A stretch of 64,000 bases of DNA from Cadophora sp. MPI-SDFR-AT-0126 (lineage: Eukaryota > Ascomycota > Leotiomycetes > Helotiales > Ploettnerulaceae): the NCBI GenBank assembly GCA_020747065.1, contig JAGMVK010000008.1:310001-374000 (forward strand), written 5' to 3'. Each line of letters opens with the position of its first letter. Position 1 is the first letter of the stretch. A program made the position numbers and the translations under genes. The notes below the pieces were generated by a model. It worked only from the letters and a program-made list of their open reading frames with translations. It was not told the DNA's origin and did not search any database. Positions 56,389-64,000 of this stretch are shown here, piece by piece.

Positions 56389-58387
56389 ATGGCTGAAGAA
56401 CTCAGATGGCTGTCTCAAGCAACAAATTACGCCCCAGCTTTGTAAGTGTCGCGTCTCTGGATTTCGTGAACATCGTTAACCGATAATTCAGCGACAATGC
56501 AAAAGAAATAATAAGCGCACTGAAGGACTTCGAAACCAGTACTTTAGCAGAAGAAACCTACATTTGCTGGCTATCTAAGCAGTCCAGTCTGGGAGGTAGA
56601 GCATGCTGCATATGTGTGGGCTTCAGTATCAGACTGATACTTTTTAGCTTCATTAGAATCAAGCCTGAGCGACAATGACTTTACGATAGCGTTGGATGTA
56701 AGTGCAGAGTCCGGAGGAGCGATACAACCATGCATTTCGCTGATTTTCATACAGCAGATTGATGGTGGACACAATATATTGTCAGCAAACCACGGATCAT
56801 GGTGCAGCCTCACTTCTAATATTGATTTTTACAGGCTGATAAACCGTTTCTTGGTTCTCTCGAAGCGGGCTCCAATGCCCATTGATTCATCCAAGCCTAG
56901 GATTTCGGCTTCGGTTTTTCGGATCTTGATATCAAGACTGCATTTATCTGCGACATTTGTATATGCCCTGTCTCGATACCACCTACCGTGTGGACGTGGA
57001 TTCAGTACTGGTAAAGATTTTCATGGAGAAACTTTCCACGAAATGTGGTACTTCCTCCCACTACGGATACAGTACAGATGCAATGACAAGGCCAAGGAGC
57101 ACCAAGGAAGTACTGCTGGAAGCAATCAAATGAATCCCTTCCACTACCTATTGCATCTTTCCGATGTTGGTATTGATATCCGTGGGAGCCGTATAGCATT
57201 ATTCTCGCGATACAACGCAACAGGAAAGACCATGGTCACTTTAGCTGTTAGTTTCATGGACGGTCGCTGGAGCAAGACGGCGCTGGAGCCAAAGACGAGG
57301 ATCAAAGAGCTTTGGGACAGAAGCGAAGATCCGGAAAGACTGAATGACCCCTTCCAAATTCATTACATATACTTCACGAGTGCCCTTCGGTGGTGGACGA
57401 ATACTTTGGACGGCATCAACGAGCAATTGATGGCATATGTAAGTCCTCATTTTCCGATGACGAACCCAATCTTAGACTCTCGTATTCTCTGACCACATTC
57501 GACGTCAGGAGCGGCGACTTCATGAAGCCATTGATACAGAATCTCAGGTAAACACGCTAGGGATCCTGAATAAAGCACTGCATGCGGTCGCAGCACATCT
57601 TCAAAGATACAACAACGAGTTGGAATCAATTCAGGAGACCTGGCAAGACATCATCAAGCATCGGAATCAATACCAGTCCTCGTGTGCACGAGCTTCTAAT
57701 CCAGATCATTCTGTAGATTATGGAATACATGATCTCAATCAAATGTCATCACATCTCAAGCAACTCAGGGCATTCCTAGAAGAGCTGATGGCCAAAGTGC
57801 AAAACAATCTAGCCCTCGTAAGTAGTTTCATCATGTTCTGACTCTTGACGCTGGAATAGACATGGCTCGTTCAGCAGAATATATGCTAAGATACTCATAG
57901 TTGTTCAACTGCATCCAATTGACAAACGACCGAAGAATGGTTGCAAATGGAGAGAACATGCATGCTATCCTTCTAGCCAGTCGAGACGAAGCCAGAAGTT
58001 CAAAAGAAATTGCGGAACAGTCAATTAAGCTGTCCGAGGAAATGAAGCAAGACAGTGTAGCAATGAAAACAGTGAGCTATATACTTTCAACGACGGAATT
58101 TCAGTACTGATGTACCCTAGATCGCGGTCACTACAATGTTTTTCCTTCCTGGGACATCATTCGCGGTAAGCAACATGTCACACCTCAGTGGACTTTGTCT
58201 AATGAACTTCTAGACGTTTCTGTCGATGCCTTTCTTCGACTCAATGGCATATCTCAACAATCCTCGAACATGCTGGATCTGGATCACTTGCACCATTCCT
58301 TCAACCCTGATAGCATTCGCCTTCTACTTCTACTGGAGGCGCAGAGAAAATGCTCGCAAGATGCAAAGAGCAGCGACAAGTAATTAA
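56389..58387 (+). CDS. CorA-like membrane protein (fungal family)
   Basis: Fungal CorA-like protein; whether it transports Mg2+ is doubtful because fungal relatives often lack the GMN filter. It needs about seven exons: 56389 to about 56440 (MAEELRWLSQATNYAPAF), a second with DNAKEIISALKDFETSTLAE, a long third (about 56652-57437) forming the cytosolic domain (FYRLINRFLVLSKRAP, FHEMWYFLPL, RWWTNTLDGINEQL), then coiled-coil exons (HAVAAHLQRYNNELESIQ, LTNDRRMVANGENMHAILLA, SKEIAEQSIKLSEEMKQDS). The membrane end has IAVTTMFFLPGTSFATF, the typical CorA-like first TM, followed by SMPFFD and a second TM (WIWITCTIPSTLIAFAFYFYW) and a basic tail. I see no GMN motif. It is convergent with the vWA gene 62 bp away. 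Confidence 0.75.
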
Positions 58388-58449
58388 GTCAGAGTAGGAA
58401 TGCTATGTGCACAGTCTCTTTTTCAAATAGCTGAGTGATAGCACAATCT

Positions 58450-60984
58450 TCAGGTCATATTTGACCAAATCTCGCTCACTTCGTCGTCTGTGAGTTGCCA
58501 AGGGGTTTGGAAAAGTTTGCTCAGCTCTGGCCTCGTACAATACCAGTGGAGGACCTGTCGGGGCTCTTTGTTTGAAATGTTCAATGCGTGGAACAAACAC
58601 ACAAACAGACATAGTGCCCCTTCACATTTGTCTTCAATCATGTCAAAACCATGAACCCTAGCCTGTCTGAATATCCTGAGAGCTTGCCCGTCGATCAGTT
58701 GCCTTTGCACAAGCAAATCTAGTAATGTGAACGGAACTATTGGGACTTCGCTTCCTGCACAATGGTTAAGCTCAATGTTCGTCACAATTTGATTTGCACT
58801 CTCTCCATTCGACATTTGTGACCGTAATAGTGTGCAAAACTCAGCCGCGACTTGGGCGTCCTCGGGGTTTTGCAAGTTGCTGCTGTACTCAATGACGTGA
58901 AAAGCCAAGCGACAGAACAAAGCATTTGTTTTCTGAGCTTTTGGAACGAATGAAGCGCAGATTATGACGACGAAAGAGTCAATTGGATGATTCAGAAAAT
59001 CGCATCCTGGGCTGGCGATACCCATCGACATATGATGCTCAACGATTTCAGTGGCCCGTCCTGTCCAGTGGTGGTTGCCCGACTCATATTGGAATTGTAG
59101 GTCGCTGGCCATCATTTGCCATGCTAAAAGCAACGGCGATATTGCAAAATTTGTGTCGGTGGACTTGTCTCGCTCTTGCGCGGCAAACAATATTCCGAAA
59201 AATACCTGAAGGAGGCAATCAGTGGCAATTCTGCCTTCCAGAACTCGATCGATATTTGACATCCATGTTCGTTGATTGATAGTATTTGTCGGCGACAAGT
59301 CCCACCCGAACACCAATACCCCAACGATCGGATGGGGATCAGAAGCGTATAGAATATGTACCGAACAAGCAGGACAACATGTCAAATCTGATACTATGTC
59401 CGTTTCGACGAAGCCGCTCAGAGCGAATGGAAAGGCGACGTCCGCCCGACTGTGGGGTGGAGGAAATCCAGGTGTGCTGGTTCCCTTCGGAGGACATTTC
59501 AGCAGTACCGTGATATCGGGTCCTCTCGCCTGGCATATAGGACATGTGAATATCCCTTTTCCGTATGCCCGGTCTTTGCGGATGTATCCTGTAGATGGCA
59601 ATAGCTTCGAGCATGGCCCTTGATCGACTGCTCTTTCCCTACGATAACTTGGGCTGCTCCCACCACCTGGGGAGATAGGCGACATACATTCAGCACTGGA
59701 AGAGCCTCCTCGCCCAATCAACGCAAGTCTAGCCAAACCATCGTCAATGATCGTTCCCCGTTGAGTGGCTTTCTCTGCTCGTGGTGCGACAGAATCTTGG
59801 AACGCTTGCCAGTTCCGAGCATGTGCGCGACGAAGGTTTTGAGCTTCCGCGAACACGAAGTCGTTGACATTCCAGCCACTTGCCTGCAGTGCTTTTATTG
59901 CTTCATTAACAAGATAGGCTGCTGATCCATTGACATCGGGACGTGGCATGTTGACGAGATCAGCAAATGAGTCTCGTCGACTGGCGATCCAGTCACGGAC
60001 CTCTCGATTCTGGCCGCGAGTTGTAGCTGTCAGGATCACAGACTTAAGATCGTCGTCGTTTTGCAGAATCTTATCCTCGATGGCACTGTCTACTTTTCCC
60101 CGATACAAATCCTCAAGGTCCACCTTTTCTCCGCTTTGCAGTTGGAACTGATTGACGTCTAGCTTCGCAGGAAGCGGAATCCTGATGGCAAAAAGGTCGG
60201 CATAATTCAACTTGGGAATCTCGTACCACTGCGTTGAGCTGTTGAGCGAAGTCTGATTTCTGCCTTCGGGGAGTAGCGAATTGAAACAACCCTTGCATTG
60301 CAGGATATAGGCAAGATGAGTCTCGACATCGTGAAAGACGAAGAGACAGTTGGGTGTGACAGCAAATACCGAGATCCCGACAGACACATTGCAAAGTGTC
60401 GGATGTTGAGGCAGTTTCCCGAAAATGACAATGATGCAAGCGGTTCCATGAAGACTCCGCGAGTTGATACTGAAAGCAAATCTATGGACAGTTTTTGGCA
60501 CAATCTCACCGTCCGTCAAGAGGAACCATAAGTTGCTGGACTGTAGTAAGTCGATGTGCTCTTTATTCTGCAATAAAACATTCGGGTCGGTTCTTCCAGC
60601 TGGTTTGATGTTCCCAAGCCCCTCAACAGTGATTATCGGGTGTGAGATCTCGTCCCACGGTATTACTCGAGCCAAGCCTCTGGCAGAATCAGACAGGTTA
60701 CCGACGAAATTCTCGATGAAAGCGCATTCTTCGGCGAGAACAGGGCCAATGGTGCTCTGAGATATATCGATCGCAAAAGACGTACGACAATCCTCGAATG
60801 GAACACTAGCTGGTCCATCAGATGTCGGGATATCTGGATCATATGGATGATGTTGTTCAACTGATGGATGCGGAGGAGGGGTAGGAGGCTTGTAGCCTTC
60901 TAAGATTCGTCTTCTATTCTTTGCCAGCACAGCTGGATCAGGGGCTGTAGGCGCGAAGTCGCGGGTGACAGTAGAGTAATCCAT
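58450..60984 (-). CDS. von Willebrand factor A-like / zinc-ribbon protein, 844 aa
   Basis: Large single-exon protein. The N-terminus is a Pro-rich linker (PPTPPPHPSVEQHHPYD). Residues about 68-270 form a vWA-like domain: FAIDISQSTIG has the MIDAS DxSxS (D-I-S-Q-S), a Thr is available in GRTDPN, and WFLLTDGEIV gives the MIDAS Asp. A helical block with RGQNREVRDWIASRRDSFAD and EAIKALQASGWNVNDFVFAEA follows. A Ser/Gly-rich linker leads to two CxxC pairs (FTCPICQARG and CCPACSVH), a likely zinc ribbon. The final 300 residues are helical, without a named domain. vWA proteins usually mediate metal-dependent assembly. The role is unknown, and the start at 60984 is the only reasonable Met. Confidence 0.65.
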   Translation of the reverse strand: MDYSTVTRDFAPTAPDPAVLAKNRRRILEGYKPPTPPPHPSVEQHHPYDPDIPTSDGPASVPFEDCRTSFAIDISQSTIGPVLAEECAFIENFVGNLSDSARGLARVIPWDEISHPIITVEGLGNIKPAGRTDPNVLLQNKEHIDLLQSSNLWFLLTDGEIVPKTVHRFAFSINSRSLHGTACIIVIFGKLPQHPTLCNVSVGISVFAVTPNCLFVFHDVETHLAYILQCKGCFNSLLPEGRNQTSLNSSTQWYEIPKLNYADLFAIRIPLPAKLDVNQFQLQSGEKVDLEDLYRGKVDSAIEDKILQNDDDLKSVILTATTRGQNREVRDWIASRRDSFADLVNMPRPDVNGSAAYLVNEAIKALQASGWNVNDFVFAEAQNLRRAHARNWQAFQDSVAPRAEKATQRGTIIDDGLARLALIGRGGSSSAECMSPISPGGGSSPSYRRERAVDQGPCSKLLPSTGYIRKDRAYGKGIFTCPICQARGPDITVLLKCPPKGTSTPGFPPPHSRADVAFPFALSGFVETDIVSDLTCCPACSVHILYASDPHPIVGVLVFGWDLSPTNTINQRTWMSNIDRVLEGRIATDCLLQVFFGILFAAQERDKSTDTNFAISPLLLAWQMMASDLQFQYESGNHHWTGRATEIVEHHMSMGIASPGCDFLNHPIDSFVVIICASFVPKAQKTNALFCRLAFHVIEYSSNLQNPEDAQVAAEFCTLLRSQMSNGESANQIVTNIELNHCAGSEVPIVPFTLLDLLVQRQLIDGQALRIFRQARVHGFDMIEDKCEGALCLFVCLFHALNISNKEPRQVLHWYCTRPELSKLFQTPWQLTDDEVSEIWSNMT

Positions 60985-63900
60985 CGACTCAAATTATTCT
61001 GTGATGTCAATTTTCTGATAACACCAGATGATGAATGAAATTTGACGAGGCTGGTGACAACTGGGCGAACAGTTGGGATCCATGCAGCTCAGCACAGCCC
61101 GGCCACCGCACCAATGACACCACACCTCCAGATCATCGCTGCAAAAGGTACAAAGGCTCAGTCCAATCGACCTCCAAGCCGAACGTGACACATATCTTCT
61201 GAAGATATTTAGTTGTCCGAAAATGATGGCTCATTATCGCTACATCAGCACTTACTACAATCCGAGCCGCCACGATTCGATATTGTCGGCTTCTGAAGCT
61301 GCGTCTCTGCATGCTCGAAATATAGGCACAAATTACCGCAAAGACTTGACAACTTCCTAACTCATAACTAACCGACGTTCGCTTTTGCCCGGAGGCACAG
61401 GAGATGTCCAACAAGAAGAATTGCACTTACCTCCATTTCCATTGCTGTAATGCCATGCTAGGTAGGCTAGGATGTGCTGCCGAGCCTGTGACATACGCGA
61501 GCTCCACGCCTATCAACAACAATGAAAGTACCCACTCATTCTTCTATTTTCCTAACCACCTACAGACCAACCTCCCAGTCAAAATTCCCTTCAAAGATCC
61601 CCCTTTTTTGTGCCTTACTCTCTCTCAAGAAAACAAGCTCTACCGACTTCATAACATCCTCCACACACAACACTAATGTTCCCAATGGTATATCCCGTAT
61701 TTCGATACGCCCCACTCTAGCAGTAACAATATAGATTTGAAGATAAGAGATTGTAATATATCGATTCTATATACTACTTCATATTAGTATGAAATAATAA
61801 TAAAATTACTTCTTATTACCGTATATATTAAAATATAAATTACGAGGTAAAAGGAAACGTGAAGGGGGAGAATATAATAAAAAGAAAAGAGCTTTTTTCT
61901 TAAACACTTCTAAAGAATATATCTTATAAGCTTATCTTACTTATACTTCATACTCAACTCCTTACATAAGAATATTGCGTTACATTATCGTATGAAATCG
62001 TATCCTCACTTCTCCTGCTAATACGTATAATCTTAAGATTGCGATACGACATATATATGAGACCACGTGAACACCAAGCTATCAATACAGAACGTACATA
62101 TACTATCAAGAACACTGCATAACACTAGTCTGATACCCCTCCTTCACACGCCTATAATCATGACTATCTATCTCTCCATCACCTACACCTACGCCACCCA
62201 TAAGTTCCACCTCAAAGCACTCCTTGCCGACCCTAGCCTCATCCTTCTCTCCCACCCAGATCTCTGTAATACTAACTACAGAGATTCAACAGTTAAGTTA
62301 CGGGCCGGGTCGGCTTCAGAGTTATACCGGAGTAGTATATAAAGGGCTCTTCCTCTTCCTCGAGGCTCCTCATCTTCTTAATTTCTTCGAGCTAGACCTA
62401 TAAGACTACTCTTTGCAATACTCGTTGCTTCCATACTTCGCTGCCTTGAGGCTGTGTTGTGTCATTACAAGTCCTATCTGACACCAATCTCACCCCCCTG
62501 CCTACCTCTCTATTCCCCGTCCATCTCAGCCCAACCCATCCCTCATACTCTCAACCAAACCAAAGCAAGACAAACATCTTCACATGAGCACGCCTCAACG
62601 TTCTCCATCCTCCCCACACTCTCAATCTCCAAAATCCACCTCCTCATTCCATCCCACCCAAACTGCCCATCTGACTACACCCACCACCAACAAGCAAGTA
62701 CAATCCCACCTCCTGTCCAACTGCGGCCGTTACCTGATATCGTAGCAGCTCTCCTCGCTCAGATTACCTATCTTTTCAACAACCTTGCCTCTTTTCTCGG
62801 TGCTTTTGAATAAAAAAGTAAGTTCGAGTTTAGATTTGGGCGTAGCAAGCCATAACACTGCGCATACAAGCAGCTGACCTGCCCGCGCATAGTATAACAC
62901 TCCATTGTCTCACATCATCCTTCCTTCAACACAACCACACCACATCACCACCACACACACCACATCGCCACCACACCACCAACCGAGTGACCAATATCCC
63001 AGCCCAGTACAGTCCATCACCCCAACCTTCCCTCATCACCCCCGCAAGGACATACAACTAAATCCCTACACAACAAGCCAGATAAGATACGCTTGTACAT
63101 TCTCATGCCCCTCCAAGTGCCTTCACATCAAACCCGAGACATTGAATGGTATGGAAGAGCCACATACTCATATGTACTGTGAAGTTCAGCACGCCATTTC
63201 CCCAGGAGAAAGTTATGAGGCTTCCGAGGAAAAACGGTAGTGTGTCGTAAGCCGTTGTGTGTTATGTTATGTCCATGGTTCATGTATTGTATGAACGTGA
63301 GGTTAAGCGAAAGACATTTCGGGTAGAGATCATGGAGGGTTCTAATATCTGGAATTTCTAAAACAAAAACAAAAATAGGAGATGGTGAACACTATCGATC
63401 AAATCAGAGTACGTTATACAAAACCAGTACCAGTAACGAAGCAAAAAAGGAAGGAAAGTGCAGGGGGCAAGTACAAGAACGGTTCGGTATATACATACCG
63501 TACTGTACATACAAACTGGAATAAAACTCCTTGTACCACGGGGAATTGGCGGAGGATTTTGTACTTTGCAAGCTAACTAGCTTTCGCATCTTCGGCTTCG
63601 ATTTTGGTGGAGAGAGATGGTTGGTTGGTTGGTTCTAGAATCGGAGGATTGTTATATGTTAGTAATCATTACCTATCTCTGTTTACCTTGTGTTTACTTC
63701 AAGGGAGGGATTCAGTAAGCAGGAAGCCATCATACTCTCCCTGATAGCTTAAAAAGAGAGGGAGGTAGAGAGAAATTCACACATCACCATCAGTATCAGT
63801 CTCACTCGTCAACATCACTATCAGTAATCAATAATCAGAAGAAAGAACTATTATTCGACGCAATATAGTGTATCGTGCGTATCCCATCCCATCCATTTCC

Positions 63901-64000
63901 TTCGCCCTAACCCACCCCATCCTATTGTCTATCTACTTGCTTACTACCTCCCCTTCTTTTACATCCTCCATTCACGTCTTTCCCATTTCCTCCCCCCTTT
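60985..64000. other. Low-complexity terminal region with an A+T island
   Basis: 3 kb without a convincing gene. 61720-62060 is A+T-rich with many TA steps, resembling RIP-decayed DNA. 62880-63000 is CA-rich simple sequence (CCACACCACATCACCACC). Short frames (62454-62813; 62905-63240) have strong composition bias. 62454-62813 ends in PLPDIVAALLAQITYLFNNL, which reads more protein-like than the rest, but no family is evident. The last 250 bp is pyrimidine-rich and could be a promoter for a gene outside the window. Confidence 0.4.
61720..62060. repeat. A+T-rich island, possible decayed repeat
   Basis: Sharp drop in G+C with dense TA steps, like the interior of the PiggyBac-like element. No TIR or LTR pair found. 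Confidence 0.35.

Noticed and set aside
62905..63240. 111-aa His/Thr/Pro-rich frame
   Set aside because: Composition is dictated by CA-rich simple repeats; no domain.
1..64000. CRISPR arrays, rRNA or telomeric repeats
   Set aside because: None seen on either strand; there are no regular spacer-repeat patterns, no TTAGGG runs and no rRNA signature.

Overview
The window looks like nuclear DNA of a filamentous ascomycete (Pezizomycotina), plausibly a plant-associated Leotiomycete. The genes are monocistronic and lie on both strands. They carry 45-85 bp introns with GTAAGT-like donors and CTAA(C/T) branch sites, and there are many secreted carbohydrate-active enzymes. An A+T-drenched, stop-riddled transposon has the signature of repeat-induced point mutation (RIP). 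The lineage is an inference from style and gene content; no marker gene settles it.

Region 0.4-33.4 kb is dominated by secreted, mostly hydrolytic proteins. They are an S53 tripeptidyl-peptidase/sedolisin (394-2760, -), a very large GH71 alpha-1,3-glucanase with four CBM24-like modules and an unassigned C-terminal half (12678-18368, -), a type-B carboxylesterase interrupted by one TGA (20005-21693, -), a small cysteine-rich secreted protein (26186-26476, +), a PL1 pectate lyase with an extra Cys-rich N-terminus (26790-28227, -) and a GH115 alpha-glucuronidase (29510-33364, -). Between them are a BTB/POZ gene broken by a stop (3450-4190, -), an amidohydrolase/deaminase (5387-6793, -), a coiled-coil protein (8204-9005, +), a 14-TM MFS drug exporter (9703-11726, -), a Cys/Lys-rich hypothetical protein (22905-23598, +) and an SDR (24386-25279, -). 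Pectin, xylan and alpha-glucan are all represented among the substrates.

Region 34.8-48.4 kb is more housekeeping: a BuGZ/ZNF207-type zinc-finger protein (34859-36467, -), a four-exon malic enzyme (37977-40197, +), an F-box protein (44438-46024, -) and a Ted1/Cdc1-type ER metallophosphatase (46588-48378, -). Two hypothetical genes and a long gene-poor stretch (40.2-42.1 kb) lie among them.

Region 48.7-64 kb is accessory-like. It holds a 2EXR protein (48731-49705, -), a bZIP factor (51618-52373, -), a 2.09-kb RIP-degraded PiggyBac-like transposon with perfect 40-bp terminal inverted repeats (52736-54821), a Ser/Pro-rich hypothetical protein (55109-56007, -), and a convergent pair made of a CorA-like membrane protein (56389-58387, +) and an 844-aa vWA/zinc-ribbon protein (58450-60984, -). 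The last 3 kb is low-complexity DNA with another A+T island and no convincing gene. Intron positions given below were read by eye from splice consensus and reading frame and have not been checked against transcripts.
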